Assembly (NCBI GenBank): GCA_934229395.1
Contig: CAKQDL010000003.1
Location: 1 to 64,000, forward strand
From: an uncultured Peptococcaceae bacterium
Lineage (GTDB): Bacteria > Bacillota > Peptococcia > Peptococcales > Peptococcaceae
DNA: 64,000 bases
Reading direction: 5' to 3'
Part shown: positions 44,618-54,829 of the stretch, piece by piece
Layout: every line of letters begins with the position of its first letter
Position numbering within the stretch: the stretch's first letter is position 1
Notes under the pieces: generated by a model
Told to the model about the DNA's origin: nothing
The model's input: the letters and a program-made list of their open reading frames with translations, nothing else
Database searches by the model: none
Translations under genes and position numbers: made by a program

Positions 44618-45940
44618 CTATTCCTTTCTTCGTAATTTTGCAATAAAAAAGCCGTCAGATTGATCAATGAAAGGATATATTGTCTTATATCCTTCAAGGC
44701 ATTCGCCATTTGTATATGAAAAAGGTGTAAGCTCATACTCTGGGTGTCGCTCTAAAAAGCGCTGTATTTGTAGCTCGTTTTCACCCTTGTTGAGCGTGCA
44801 GGTACTGTAAACCATAGTGCCACCTTTTTTCAGATATCTGGACGCTGCATCTAGCAAAGATGCTTGTAGCGCCTCTATTTCTGTTAGGTTGCTCTTACGA
44901 ACGCGCCAACGCAGATCCGCTCTTCTGTTTAAAACGCCAAGGCCACTGCACGGTGCATCTAATAAAATATAATCAAAGCTTTCATTGTTATTGTCAGGTA
45001 ATTTTGTTGCATCACCAGCAACGGCTTTTACATTGCGTACACCTAGCTTTTTTACATTTTCTATAATAAGGCCAACACGATGGTCATGCAAATCACATGC
45101 TGTGATGCTTCCGCTATTGTTCATTATAGCAGATAGATATGTTGTTTTTCCACCTGGCGCAGCACACATATCCAAAACATGTGCATCCTTTTCGGGCGCT
45201 AAAATACGTGCTGGCAGCATAGAGCTTAAATCTTGCACGAAAACTTTTCCTTCTTCAATAAGACCAGAGGCCTGGACCTTCTGCATTTTTTTTACTAAAA
45301 ACGCTTCATGAATAAAAGGGTGTTGTTGAAAAGGTATTTCTACTGCTGTTAACGTTTTTTCTACTTCTGCTACAGATGTTTTTAACGTATTCACGCGAAG
45401 CCAATTTTGCGCTGGTTGGTTGAAATATTGGCAAAGCTTTTCAGTATCACTAAAACCGTATTCTTTCACCCATGCATCAACAAGCCATTGCGGAAAGCTG
45501 TACCATTTAGAAAAATATTGATTTCTATAACGGCGTTTATCTGGCCAAATTACTGTTTCTTCTTTTCTTTCGATTTTATGCAAGAGCGCATTTATGAGCT
45601 TGTCTGTTTTTAAACCAACATCTTTTGCTAATTGAACGGCTTCATTTAAGACAGCATGGGGTGGTATTTTATCAAGAAATTCAAGCTGATACACGGCCAT
45701 ACGCATAATTATAACGGTTTTTTTGTCAAGCTTTTTACTCTTTGTGTATTGCTTTATGACATGGTCGAGGTGAAGCTGCATTTTTGTACAGCCGTAAACC
45801 AATTCTGTTGTAAGACGTTTATCGTTTGCATTTAACGATGAATGCAAAAGAGCCTTGTCCAATGCAAGATTGGCATAGGCTCCATTCACCTGGATTTCAT
45901 TTAACACATCATAAGCTAGGTGTCTAGCATTTTCGGTCAT
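44618..45940 (-). CDS. rsmB: 16S rRNA (cytosine967-C5)-methyltransferase RsmB
   Basis: The 440-residue protein has an N-terminal NusB-like domain (about 1-130) and a C-terminal SAM methyltransferase domain. DMCAAPGGKTTYLSA (about 250), LDAPCSGLGVL (about 320) and YSTCTLNKGENE (about 378) carry the cofactor site and the catalytic cysteines. Between the YugP-type protease and rlmN. Confidence 0.95.
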   Translation of the reverse strand: MTENARHLAYDVLNEIQVNGAYANLALDKALLHSSLNANDKRLTTELVYGCTKMQLHLDHVIKQYTKSKKLDKKTVIIMRMAVYQLEFLDKIPPHAVLNEAVQLAKDVGLKTDKLINALLHKIERKEETVIWPDKRRYRNQYFSKWYSFPQWLVDAWVKEYGFSDTEKLCQYFNQPAQNWLRVNTLKTSVAEVEKTLTAVEIPFQQHPFIHEAFLVKKMQKVQASGLIEEGKVFVQDLSSMLPARILAPEKDAHVLDMCAAPGGKTTYLSAIMNNSGSITACDLHDHRVGLIIENVKKLGVRNVKAVAGDATKLPDNNNESFDYILLDAPCSGLGVLNRRADLRWRVRKSNLTEIEALQASLLDAASRYLKKGGTMVYSTCTLNKGENELQIQRFLERHPEYELTPFSYTNGECLEGYKTIYPFIDQSDGFFIAKLRRKE

Positions 45941-45963
45941 TTACTCATCCACCATTTCTTTAT

Positions 45964-46641
45964 TTATTCGTCGCGATTGAATACCCATAAAAACTGCAAG
46001 AGTTGAGAAAGCGCTGTAATAAGTGCCGCAACATAGGTCATTGCAGCAGCGCCAAGAACACGTTTTACGCCTACAAGCTCATCTGATACAAGCACACCAT
46101 CGGCTTCTAACGTTTTGTAAGCTCTGTTTGAGGCATTAAACTCTACAGGTAGAGTGATAAGCTGAAAGAGCACGATGACACCGAAGAGGGCAATACCAAT
46201 ACCCACCATGGATTGGCTATTTAAAAAGATGCCCAATAGGATGATTGGAAAATATAAGTTGCTGCTAAAGTTTGTCACTGGCACAACCACATTTCTGACT
46301 TGTAATGGCATATAACCCGTGGCATGTTGAATCGCATGGCCAACTTCATGAGCTGCTATGCCAAGAGAAGCGATGCTCGTGCCATTAAAAACTTCTGAAG
46401 AAAGACGTACCTGTCTTGCCTGGGGATCATAATGATCGCTCATTTTACCGCTGATTGGAACAATAGAGACATTATTTAAACCATTGTCATTGAGCATACG
46501 GCGTGCAAATTGTGCACCACTAATACCGCTTTGGGCATGAACTGAAGAATATTTTTTATAATTTGAGGAAACCTTTGCCTGTGCATAAAGCGCAAAGAGA
46601 AAACCGGGAATAAGAATAATCATAGAAATATCGTAAATCAT
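45964..46641 (-). CDS. YugP-family membrane zinc protease
   Basis: The 225-residue protein has the zinc motif HEVGHAIQH (about residue 99) and about four hydrophobic spans (N-terminus, about 118-140, 145-165 and 200-220). It belongs to DUF2232-like/peptidase_M50-unrelated YugP proteins (Zn-dependent membrane protease family). Its substrate is unknown. This position between fmt and rsmB is common in Clostridia and Negativicutes. Confidence 0.88.
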   Translation of the reverse strand: MIYDISMIILIPGFLFALYAQAKVSSNYKKYSSVHAQSGISGAQFARRMLNDNGLNNVSIVPISGKMSDHYDPQARQVRLSSEVFNGTSIASLGIAAHEVGHAIQHATGYMPLQVRNVVVPVTNFSSNLYFPIILLGIFLNSQSMVGIGIALFGVIVLFQLITLPVEFNASNRAYKTLEADGVLVSDELVGVKRVLGAAAMTYVAALITALSQLLQFLWVFNRDE

Positions 46642-46647
46642 ACTATC

Positions 46648-47583
46648 TCAACTTTCTTTAAAAATTTCTCCCTTTTTAAGTGCATGTCCATTGAGAAAAT
46701 TTTGGATGGTCATTGGTTTTTTTCCTGGTAACTGAACTTCTTCTACGTCAATTGCGCCATCACCTGTAGAAATGACAATTTTTTTCTTGGTAATGTCCAT
46801 TATTTCCCCATTTTCATGTATACCTTCTACTAGATTATCAGAAACTTTCATTGATTTGAAGGCAATTCGCTTATTGTTAATAAAAGAATATATGCTATCA
46901 TCCGGAAGTAGCGAACGATTCAAATTGACAATATCTGTTGCAGCCATAGAAAAATCTGCTTTTGCATCATTTTTTTCAAACATTGGCGCATAGGTTGCTC
47001 GACTATGGTCTTGTTCTGTTGGCGTTAGTTCATCAATATTATCCAATGTATGCAACAAAGCATTTGCACCTAATACAGCCAAGGCGTCAAATAAATCTTT
47101 TTTGTTCCATTCTGGTAAAATGGTAAGCTGTTGACATTCATATACAGCACCTTCATCAAGGCCTGATTCGAGCTTCATAATGCTCACGCCAGTTTTTACG
47201 TCGCCATTACGCAAGGCCCATTGAATAGGCGCTGCCCCTCTGTACATAGGCAAAATAGAGGCGTGAACATTTAAATAACCGTATTTTGGCATAGCAAGCA
47301 AGGCATCTGGAATAATACGTCCATACGCCGCAACAATGACAACATCGGGATTTAATGTCTTAAATTGATCTTCGATTTCTTCTGTTCTAATGGAAGCAGG
47401 TTGGATGAGCGGAAGCTGTTGCTCCTTGGCGTATTCAGCCACTGGTGGTGCTTGCATTTTTTTGCCACGGCCTTTTGGACGATCCGGTTGGCTTACAACC
47501 AAATCAATTTGATGTCCAGCCTGGCGAAGTGCATCTAAAATGGTGACAGCAAAATCAGGCGTACCCATAAAAATCATTTTCAT
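46648..47583 (-). CDS. fmt: Methionyl-tRNA formyltransferase
   Basis: The 311-residue enzyme formylates initiator Met-tRNA. FMGTPDFAVTIL at residue 4 and LNVHASILPMYRGAAPI (about 107-123) are the family signatures, with a C-terminal tRNA-binding domain. It follows def by 5 nt. Confidence 0.96.
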   Translation of the reverse strand: MKMIFMGTPDFAVTILDALRQAGHQIDLVVSQPDRPKGRGKKMQAPPVAEYAKEQQLPLIQPASIRTEEIEDQFKTLNPDVVIVAAYGRIIPDALLAMPKYGYLNVHASILPMYRGAAPIQWALRNGDVKTGVSIMKLESGLDEGAVYECQQLTILPEWNKKDLFDALAVLGANALLHTLDNIDELTPTEQDHSRATYAPMFEKNDAKADFSMAATDIVNLNRSLLPDDSIYSFINNKRIAFKSMKVSDNLVEGIHENGEIMDITKKKIVISTGDGAIDVEEVQLPGKKPMTIQNFLNGHALKKGEIFKES

Positions 47584-47588
47584 ATACT

Positions 47589-48041
47589 TTACGCCCCTTC
47601 GATATCTGTTGCTTTATCTACAAAAATAATCCCATTGAGATGATCGATTTCATGTTGGAATGCACGTGCTTTAAAGCCATTGGCTTCAATGACTACTTCT
47701 TCGCCGTCCTCATTTAATGCACGAACCGTTACTTTCTCACTTCGTTTTACATTGCCGATGGTGTTTGGTACGCTGAGGCAGCCTTCTGGACCATCTTGAA
47801 TGCCGCTTGATGCGATGATTTCCGGATTAACGAGTTTATATAATCCGTCACCAACATCAACAACAATAACGCGTTTGCTAATACCAACCTGAGGCGCAGC
47901 GAGACCAACACCCTTTGAATGATACATTGTTTCAGCCATATTGGCGAGAAGCTTTTTGACGTTATCATTTACTTCCTTAACAGGTTTAGAAATTTTTCTT
48001 AGAACAGGATCACCTGTAATTACTACGTTATATCTAGCCAT
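47589..48041 (-). CDS. def: Peptide deformylase
   Basis: The 150-residue metalloprotease removes the N-formyl group of nascent proteins. All three motifs are intact: GVGLAAPQVG (about 45), EGCLSVP (about 88) and QHEIDHLNG (about 129). Paired with fmt. Confidence 0.96.
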   Translation of the reverse strand: MARYNVVITGDPVLRKISKPVKEVNDNVKKLLANMAETMYHSKGVGLAAPQVGISKRVIVVDVGDGLYKLVNPEIIASSGIQDGPEGCLSVPNTIGNVKRSEKVTVRALNEDGEEVVIEANGFKARAFQHEIDHLNGIIFVDKATDIEGA

Positions 48042-48056
48042 TTTTTCCTCCGGTAA

Positions 48057-50408
48057 TTAAAAAATATTTTCTGGATCCACATCAACCACAATACGTGTCG
48101 TTGCACCAACATGCAAGGTATGCATGTTTTTTCTAAACGATGATGTAATGGTGTGTATATCCGCCACAGACTTTGCTTTAATAATTAAATGCATTCTAAA
48201 TCGGTTGTTCTTTTTGGGCAATGGTGCGAATGCAGGACCTATGAGTTGCATTTGTACGGGAAGCCCAACAATGTAATTATAAATTGATTGCATTGCAGAC
48301 TCAACATTTTTTATTTGATAATCACTTACAATAATACGGCATAATCGTACAATCGGCGGATAGAGCCACTCCTTACGAAAACTCATTTCATCTAGAAAAA
48401 ACTGATGCATATTTTGTCTGATAGCATTTGTATATGCATAATGTTCTTTCTGATACGTTTGTATGAATACATGGCTTTCTTTGTTATCTCTTCCTGCACG
48501 TCCAGCAACCTGAACCATCAGTTGAAAGCATCGTTCTGCACCTCGAAAGTCGGGTAGATTGAGCGTAATGTCAGCATGAACGACGCCAATACAGGTTGTG
48601 TTGTTAAAGTCAAAGCCCTTAGCCAAAAGCTGAGTGCCAATCAATATGTCGATATCTCCATGAGCATAATCACTAAAAATACGATCTCGTGTGGCCTTAT
48701 TTTCAAGGGATTGTGCATCAAGACGCGCCACCATTGCATTCGGAAAAAGCCGCTTGCATTCTTCTTCTACTGTTTCCGTACCTAAACCATTTTTTTTCAG
48801 AAAATCATTCCCACAGCTCGGGCAAGTTTTTATCATGGGCATTTGAAATTCGCAATAATTACATTTTAATATGTTGCTGGATTGATAATAGGTAAGCGGA
48901 ATATCGCACTTTGGGCATTTTATGACTTCACCACATTCATTACAAATGATACTAGAGGCATATCCTTTTTTATTAATAAGAATTATAACCTGTTCAGACC
49001 GTTCTAACGTGCAGCGCATCGCTGCTTTTAACTCCTCGCTCAAGCTGTTGCGATTGCCCATTTCTCTATCTTCTATCATATCTACAAGATGAACACTGGG
49101 TAGTTCGGATTGATTAGCACGCTCTGTCATATTATGAATGCTACATCTTCCTTGAATGACTTCATACAAGGTATCAACCGATGGTGTTGCGCTACCTAAG
49201 ACCACAACAGCTTGCTCTCTTTGTGCTAAGAAAGTAGCTACATTGATGGCGTGATATCTCGGATCGGGTTCACTTTGTTTGTAACTGCTGTCGTGTTCTT
49301 CATCAATAATGATAAGCCCTAATGCATTAAAAGGCATAAACAGAGCGCTTCTAGGACCTATGATAATACGCAAGTCATTGGTTTTAACCTGCTGCCAAAT
49401 AGCAAAACGTTCTTTATCCGTTAACTGGCTGTGGAGCAAGCCTATCGAACCAGCAAAACGCTTGTTTAATCTAAGAAATAGCTGATTTGATAGTGCAATT
49501 TCTGGGACCAAAATTAATGCTTGTTTTTTTTGAAGCAGCGTTTGCTCAATAAGGTTTTCATAAATTAACGTTTTTCCACTCCCAGTTACGCCATTCAAAA
49601 GATGCTTGGCGTACTGGCACTTTTGCAGATCTTCTGCGATGCTATGATAAATTTGATTCTGCACTTCGTTCATAGTCAGATGCGAAGTGGCAGCCTCTGG
49701 CAGAGCCTCATTATTTATGCTTTTGGCAACTTTAATATAGCCTTTTTCCAATAACGCTTTGAGCTGAGCTTGTGGATTGCTATAGTGTTCTTTAATTTCA
49801 TCTTCTGTGCAAATAGTTTTATTCAAAAACAGTTCAAATATTGCTTTTTGTTTTGGTGCTTTTTTGAGCTCGTCAACCCAGATTTCCAAGGTCGACGTGT
49901 CTTCACAGCTTTTTTGATAATATTTTTTTGAAGAGGTTTCTTTGGGCGTATGATGAAGGATATTCCCGCGCCCTTGCTCAAGCATAACGCTCAGTTCTCT
50001 GGCGTTTTTTTCATTAACTCTATGAATTGCTTCTTCATTATCTTTTACAGCTACAGTGGTATGTTTTAAAAGATACTTAGGAATAACGAGATTTAGAGCA
50101 TAAATAAGTGCACAGGCGTAATAATCCGATAAATATTGACATAAAGCCACGTCTTTTTCATCAAGAACTGCTCCATAGGTGTGTGGCAGTAAAACGTTCT
50201 TTATTTTACCGCTGTCTTCAGAACAGGTATCGCTTAGACGGATTACATATCCTTTTTTTACCTTTTCATTTTTGCCAAAAGGAACATAGACCAGAGAACC
50301 GATTTCAATATGCTCCTTTATGGCGTCTGGAATTTTGTATGTAAATCCATCTTCTCTAATAAAAGGGACGCCATCAACAATAACTTGGCAATATTGCACG
50401 ATTCTCAC
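48057..50408 (-). CDS. priA: Primosomal protein N' (replication restart helicase PriA)
   Basis: The 783-residue helicase restarts stalled forks. It has an N-terminal DNA-binding domain, Walker A GVTGSGKTLIYENL (about 269), DEEHDSSYKQ (about 372), a zinc-binding insert with eight cysteines (CNECGEVIKCPKCDIP and following, about 485-530), and helicase motif V-VI regions. The GTG at 50408 is the annotated start; a second GTG at 50399 has a better-spaced AGGTAGGTG site and may be the real one. Confidence 0.94.
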   Translation of the reverse strand: MRIVQYCQVIVDGVPFIREDGFTYKIPDAIKEHIEIGSLVYVPFGKNEKVKKGYVIRLSDTCSEDSGKIKNVLLPHTYGAVLDEKDVALCQYLSDYYACALIYALNLVIPKYLLKHTTVAVKDNEEAIHRVNEKNARELSVMLEQGRGNILHHTPKETSSKKYYQKSCEDTSTLEIWVDELKKAPKQKAIFELFLNKTICTEDEIKEHYSNPQAQLKALLEKGYIKVAKSINNEALPEAATSHLTMNEVQNQIYHSIAEDLQKCQYAKHLLNGVTGSGKTLIYENLIEQTLLQKKQALILVPEIALSNQLFLRLNKRFAGSIGLLHSQLTDKERFAIWQQVKTNDLRIIIGPRSALFMPFNALGLIIIDEEHDSSYKQSEPDPRYHAINVATFLAQREQAVVVLGSATPSVDTLYEVIQGRCSIHNMTERANQSELPSVHLVDMIEDREMGNRNSLSEELKAAMRCTLERSEQVIILINKKGYASSIICNECGEVIKCPKCDIPLTYYQSSNILKCNYCEFQMPMIKTCPSCGNDFLKKNGLGTETVEEECKRLFPNAMVARLDAQSLENKATRDRIFSDYAHGDIDILIGTQLLAKGFDFNNTTCIGVVHADITLNLPDFRGAERCFQLMVQVAGRAGRDNKESHVFIQTYQKEHYAYTNAIRQNMHQFFLDEMSFRKEWLYPPIVRLCRIIVSDYQIKNVESAMQSIYNYIVGLPVQMQLIGPAFAPLPKKNNRFRMHLIIKAKSVADIHTITSSFRKNMHTLHVGATTRIVVDVDPENIF

Positions 50409-50425
50409 CTACCTTCAAATAGTAT

Positions 50426-50456
50426 AAAAAGCAGATACCGTGAGTATCTGCTTTTT
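50426..50456. terminator. Terminator between metK and priA
   Basis: Perfect 13-bp arms (50426-50438 and 50444-50456) around a 5-nt loop with A-run and T-run flanks. It ends metK; priA downstream therefore needs its own promoter or readthrough. Confidence 0.9.
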
Positions 50457-50462
50457 CATTAC

Positions 50463-51650
50463 TTATACGCCGCAAGCTCTTTTAAGTGCGGCGATTTTAT
50501 CTGTTTTTTCCCATGGAAGATCAATGTCTTTTCTGCCAAAATGGCCATAGGCAGCGCATTGCTTGTACATTGGCTTGCGCATATCTAAATCTCTCATAAT
50601 TGCAGCCGGACGGAGGTCGAAGGTTTCACCAATAACAGTTGCAAGCTTTTCTTCGTCAACAATGCCAGTGCCAAAGGTGTCAACAAAGATAGACATTGGA
50701 CGTGCAACGCCAATTGCGTAAGCAATTTGTACTTCACAACGCTTAGCAAGACCAGCAGCTACGATGTTTTTTGCCACATAGCGTGCTGCGTAGGCTGCAG
50801 AACGGTCAACCTTTGTGCCATCCTTACCGGAAAGTGCACCACCGCCATGACGTGCCATACCACCGTAGGTATCAACGATGATTTTTCTGCCAGTAAGACC
50901 GGTATCGCCTTGAGGACCACCGATAACAAAACGGCCGGTTGGGTTAATATAGTACTTGGTATTTTCATCAAGCATCTCTGCAGGAAGAACGCTCTTGATA
51001 ACCTTCTCTAGAACTGCAGCGCGTACTTCTTCTAGACCTACCTCATCGGTATGTTGAGTGGAGATAACGACGGTATCAATACGAGTTGGTACCCCGTCAA
51101 CATATTCAACCGTCAACTGACTTTTGCCATCTGGCAAGAGGAAAGGAACCTCGCCATTCTTTCTTACTTCAGTAAGACGTCTTGTTAGTGCATGTGCGTA
51201 GTAAACTGGGAAAGGCATAAAGGTATCGGTTTCGTCACAAGCGTAACCGAACATCATACCTTGGTCACCCGCGCCAATAGCTTCGATGTCAGAATCGTTC
51301 ATTTCGCCATTTTTAGCTTCGAGTGCTTGGTCAACACCCATAGCAATGTCTGCGGATTGTTCGCTGATGGATGTAAGAACAGCACAGGTTTTGTAGTCGA
51401 AGCCATGCTTCATATCCTTATAGCCAATTTCTTCAATGACGTGACGAGCAAGCTTTGGCATATCTACATAACATTTTGTTGAAATTTCGCCTGCAATAAG
51501 AACCATGCCTGTAGTAACAAAGGTTTCACATGCAACACGTGCATCAGGGTCTTTTTCTAAAATGGCATCTAAAACTGCATCGGAAATTTGGTCAGCAATT
51601 TTATCTGGATGACCTTCGGTAACGGATTCTGAGGTAAAAAATTGTTTCAA
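50463..51650 (-). CDS. metK: S-adenosylmethionine synthetase
   Basis: The 395-residue enzyme makes SAM from methionine and [23 protein letters not shown] at the N-terminus (core [12 protein letters not shown]), [12 protein letters not shown] (about 122) and [16 protein letters not shown] (about 263) are classical. The start is TTG, with GGAGG 8 nt upstream. It abuts coaBC. No S-box riboswitch is possible in the absent gap, so expression depends on the upstream operon. Confidence 0.96.
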   Translation of the reverse strand: MKQFFTSESVTEGHPDKIADQISDAVLDAILEKDPDARVACETFVTTGMVLIAGEISTKCYVDMPKLARHVIEEIGYKDMKHGFDYKTCAVLTSISEQSADIAMGVDQALEAKNGEMNDSDIEAIGAGDQGMMFGYACDETDTFMPFPVYYAHALTRRLTEVRKNGEVPFLLPDGKSQLTVEYVDGVPTRIDTVVISTQHTDEVGLEEVRAAVLEKVIKSVLPAEMLDENTKYYINPTGRFVIGGPQGDTGLTGRKIIVDTYGGMARHGGGALSGKDGTKVDRSAAYAARYVAKNIVAAGLAKRCEVQIAYAIGVARPMSIFVDTFGTGIVDEEKLATVIGETFDLRPAAIMRDLDMRKPMYKQCAAYGHFGRKDIDLPWEKTDKIAALKRACGV

Positions 51651-52841
51651 TTATCGTTCCTCCCTATTTTTTATTATTGTTTCAATGTGGTTGAGAATAA
51701 CGCCTGCCAATTCGCTTTTTAGCTGTCTGGGTACTTCTTCTTGTGAACCATTCTTAAAAATAATGGTCGCAGCGTTATAATTTGATTTAAAGGCAGTTTG
51801 TGGACCAGCTATATTATTAGCGACAATAAAATCCAAATTTTTCGCCTCTAATTTTTTTTGTGCATTCTCTAAAAGATTGTGACTTTCGGCAGCAAAGCCT
51901 ACAACAACCTTGTTTTCTGTATATGGTTTGAGTGATTTTAAGATATCGATGTTTTTGCTGAAAGAAATCACCAGCTCGCCATCTGCCTTTTTTATTTTTT
52001 CCTCGTGATATTCTTTTGGTGCGTAATCTGCTGGCGCTGCTGCCATAATTAGAACATCAGCATGAGCAAGCTCAGTCTCGATGGCGTCGCGCATTTCCTG
52101 AGTGGTATCTACATTTATGCGTTTTGCGCCTAATGGTGTTTCGTGTTCAATATGGCCTGCTACTAACGTCACCTCCGCACCACGGAGCACTGCTTCCTTT
52201 GCAATAGAAAAGCCCATTTTTCCGCTGCTATGATTTGTAACATAGCGTACAGGATCAATTTTTCCAATGGTTGGGCCAGCAGAAACAATCACCTTAAGCC
52301 CTTCGAGAGACTGTTTTGTTAAAGCCTTTTCAACTGCAAACAATAGCGTTTCAATACTTGCCAGCTTACCTCTACCATCATCGCCACAGGCTAAAACGCC
52401 GATAGCTGGTTCAATGACATCAAAACCATACGACTTTAACATTTGAATATTTTTTTGCGTAACAGCTTGCTCATACATGACTGTGTTCATAGCAGGTGCA
52501 ATGAGCACTGGCCCATCAAACGCCAAGGTAAAAGTTGTAAGAAAGTCATCCGCCAAACCATTTGCTATTTTTGCAATAACATTGGCATCTGCTGGTGCAA
52601 TCACGCATAAATCCGCCCATTTTGCAAGACTGATATGCTCTAGAGCATCCGCATCTGGCGCGAACATATCCACAATACACTTGTTATGAGAAATAGCCTC
52701 AAAGGTGAGAGGTGTAACGAATGCTGTAGCGTTTTTGGTCATAACAACGCGTACATTATGATGGCTTTTGTGGAGTTGATTTACAAAATCTACAGCCTTA
52801 TATGCAGCAATACTACCGCTTACACCAACTACGATATTCAT
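51651..52841 (-). CDS. coaBC: Phosphopantothenoylcysteine synthetase/decarboxylase
   Basis: The 396-residue bifunctional protein makes 4'-phosphopantetheine for coenzyme A. The N-terminal CoaC flavoprotein has GVSGSIAAYKAVD, the catalytic histidine in LEHISLAKWAD (about 74), PAMNTVM and the clamp cysteine in GVLACGDDGRGK. The C-terminal CoaB has NHSSGKMGFSIAKE (about 208). Confidence 0.96.
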   Translation of the reverse strand: MNIVVGVSGSIAAYKAVDFVNQLHKSHHNVRVVMTKNATAFVTPLTFEAISHNKCIVDMFAPDADALEHISLAKWADLCVIAPADANVIAKIANGLADDFLTTFTLAFDGPVLIAPAMNTVMYEQAVTQKNIQMLKSYGFDVIEPAIGVLACGDDGRGKLASIETLLFAVEKALTKQSLEGLKVIVSAGPTIGKIDPVRYVTNHSSGKMGFSIAKEAVLRGAEVTLVAGHIEHETPLGAKRINVDTTQEMRDAIETELAHADVLIMAAAPADYAPKEYHEEKIKKADGELVISFSKNIDILKSLKPYTENKVVVGFAAESHNLLENAQKKLEAKNLDFIVANNIAGPQTAFKSNYNAATIIFKNGSQEEVPRQLKSELAGVILNHIETIIKNREER

Positions 52842-52849
52842 TGGTTATC

Positions 52850-53044
52850 CTAGTCTTCGAAATGGTAGCCAACTTTACCTTCGCCAATTTCACACAAAGC
52901 AATGGATACTGCTTTGTTGGTTGGCGCATCGGTAAAGCGTGGTGAACCATCAACGAGTTCACGTGCGCGCTTGGCTGAAGCTACAGCCAGTGTATATTTG
53001 TTGTCTGTTTTTTCTAAGAGTTCATCAATACTTGGTTGAATCAT
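52850..53044 (-). CDS. rpoZ: RNA polymerase omega subunit
   Basis: The ATG at 53044 follows AAAAGGAA about 10 nt upstream; an upstream GTG sits too close to the site. The 64-residue protein has the omega core NKYTLAVASAKRARELVDG (about 13-31). It stabilises the beta' subunit. Between gmk and coaBC as in most Bacillota. Confidence 0.92.
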   Translation of the reverse strand: MIQPSIDELLEKTDNKYTLAVASAKRARELVDGSPRFTDAPTNKAVSIALCEIGEGKVGYHFED

Positions 53045-53045
53045 A

Positions 53046-53672
53046 TTAATCACATTCCTTTTCTGCTGCGAAAATACTTGGCATGTTCAAATTGCGATTT
53101 ACGTTAAATCTTTGGGTTGTGACAATAGCGACAATGTCATTCACTGCTTTGTCGATGTCGTCATTAATTATAACATAATCATAGCAAGACATAGCATTAA
53201 TTTCATCTATTGCACAAGAAAGACGTTTTTGAATTTGCTCTTCTTGCTCTGTACCACGACCACGCAATCTGCTTTCAAGTTCTTTATAGGATGGCGGCAT
53301 AATGAAAATCAGTACGGCATCCGGCATATTTTTTTTCACGTTTGCCGCACCTTGCGTGTCAATTTCTAGCATGACATTTTTGCCAGAACCTAGCATTTCC
53401 TCCACATAAGCCTTTGGCGTACCATAATAATTCCCATAAACTTCAGCCCACTCAATGAAGCCATCATTTTTGATTTTTTCTTCAAAAGCGTCCTTGGATA
53501 GGAAAAAGTAATTTACGCCATCCACTTCGCCGTCACGAGGCTGTCTGGTGGTAGCAGAAATAGAGAGCGCCATCGGCAATTTTTCTTTTAATGCGGCACA
53601 TAGCGTTCCTTTACCGGCACCAGATGGCCCACTCATAACAATCAAGACACCTTTGTTGTCTAATGTTACCAT
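53046..53672 (-). CDS. gmk: Guanylate kinase
   Basis: The 208-residue enzyme phosphorylates GMP to GDP. P-loop SGPSGAGKGTL (about 14) and the GMP-binding TTRQPRDGEVDGVNYFFLS (about 40-58) are clear. It lies 16 nt after remA, and its stop overlaps the possible upstream GTG of rpoZ. Confidence 0.96.
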   Translation of the reverse strand: MVTLDNKGVLIVMSGPSGAGKGTLCAALKEKLPMALSISATTRQPRDGEVDGVNYFFLSKDAFEEKIKNDGFIEWAEVYGNYYGTPKAYVEEMLGSGKNVMLEIDTQGAANVKKNMPDAVLIFIMPPSYKELESRLRGRGTEQEEQIQKRLSCAIDEINAMSCYDYVIINDDIDKAVNDIVAIVTTQRFNVNRNLNMPSIFAAEKECD

Positions 53673-53688
53673 ATTTATTTATCCCCAA

Positions 53689-53928
53689 TCAAATGATATC
53701 TTCGGCTCTGCTTACAAGCGTATCTGCTTGAATGGCCGATAAAAGCACATAGTGGTCGGATGTTACAATCAATGAGCGTGTTTTTCTTCCCGTTGTAGCA
53801 TCAATGAGATAGTGGTTTTCCTTTGCATACTGTATTAGTCTTTTCGAGGATGCGCCTTCTGATGAAACAATGGCTACAATTTTATCTAATGCAACCATGT
53901 TATCAAAGCCGATATTCAAAAACCTCAT
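53689..53928 (-). CDS. remA: RemA-family (DUF370) DNA-binding regulator
   Basis: The 79-residue protein matches RemA, an oligomeric DNA-binding activator of matrix and osmoprotection genes in Bacillus. FLNIGFDNMV near the start and DATTGRKTRSLIVT (about 43-56) are the family marks. It sits between yicC and gmk, its standard location. Confidence 0.93.
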   Translation of the reverse strand: MRFLNIGFDNMVALDKIVAIVSSEGASSKRLIQYAKENHYLIDATTGRKTRSLIVTSDHYVLLSAIQADTLVSRAEDII

Positions 53929-53936
53929 GCCATCAC

Positions 53937-54815
53937 CTACATTATATTTTGTGCTTGTTCTCGTATTTGATCCACAATCACTTTGCTGTTCACGATTTGC
54001 TCCGCCACAACAACATCGCTTATCTTTGAGGCAATGGTGTTGTATTCACGATTGATTTCCTGCATATAAAAATCCATTTTTTTACCGATGAACTTGTCAT
54101 CGCTTTTAATGAGATTTTTAAGCTTTGTCAAATGAGAGGCCAAACGCACCAGCTCTTCATCGATGGTGGTTTTGATAGCATGTACAGCTACTTCTGAAAG
54201 AATGCGAGATTCATCCACTTCGTCGAGCTTTTCAATGAATTCGAGCATTCTTTCTTCAAGACGCTTACGGTAGCTTGCCTCTAATTCTGGCACCTTTTCC
54301 ATAATGGCAGCGCGTATGGTTTCGAGCACACAAACCTTTTCAAGCAGGTCAGTTTCGAGTCTAGCACCTTCTTCTTCACGTGCAGCATTGAATTGCGCGA
54401 AGGCTTCGGCCAATGCCGCTTCAACAAAGTCACCGTCACGCTCAGCATTAAAGACAAACTCGCTCATTTTTGTTGTGTTTTCGAGCTTAAGAAATTCTTT
54501 TACATGAGAAAAATCATGTTCAAATACACCAAAAGATTGTTCAAAATCGCTGATGTAACGATTGATTTGATCGGTATCTAATGCATAAGCGGCATCCTTG
54601 GCATTTGCAGCTGTAAGTTTTAGCTCAACACTTACCTGACCGCGACCGATTTGCTCCGTGGCGTATTTTCTTAGAACCTCGAGAAAGTTGTTGTCACAAA
54701 AGCCGGCATTAATTCGTAAATCACAGTACTTGCTGTTAACCGCTTTGATGTCAATTTGCAAGCTGAAAGCATCATTTTCTTTTGTAAGAGATGAAAAACC
54801 TGTCATACTTAACAT
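53937..54815 (-). CDS. yicC: YicC/YloC-family endoribonuclease
   Basis: The 292-residue protein begins with MLSMTGFSSLTKEN and ends with the conserved REYNTIASKISDVVVAEQIVNSK region (core NTIASKISD). Relatives are stress-related endoribonucleases that target small RNA. It lies 14 nt after glyS. Confidence 0.93.
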   Translation of the reverse strand: MLSMTGFSSLTKENDAFSLQIDIKAVNSKYCDLRINAGFCDNNFLEVLRKYATEQIGRGQVSVELKLTAANAKDAAYALDTDQINRYISDFEQSFGVFEHDFSHVKEFLKLENTTKMSEFVFNAERDGDFVEAALAEAFAQFNAAREEEGARLETDLLEKVCVLETIRAAIMEKVPELEASYRKRLEERMLEFIEKLDEVDESRILSEVAVHAIKTTIDEELVRLASHLTKLKNLIKSDDKFIGKKMDFYMQEINREYNTIASKISDVVVAEQIVNSKVIVDQIREQAQNIM

Positions 54816-54829
54816 AGCTGAACCCTCAA

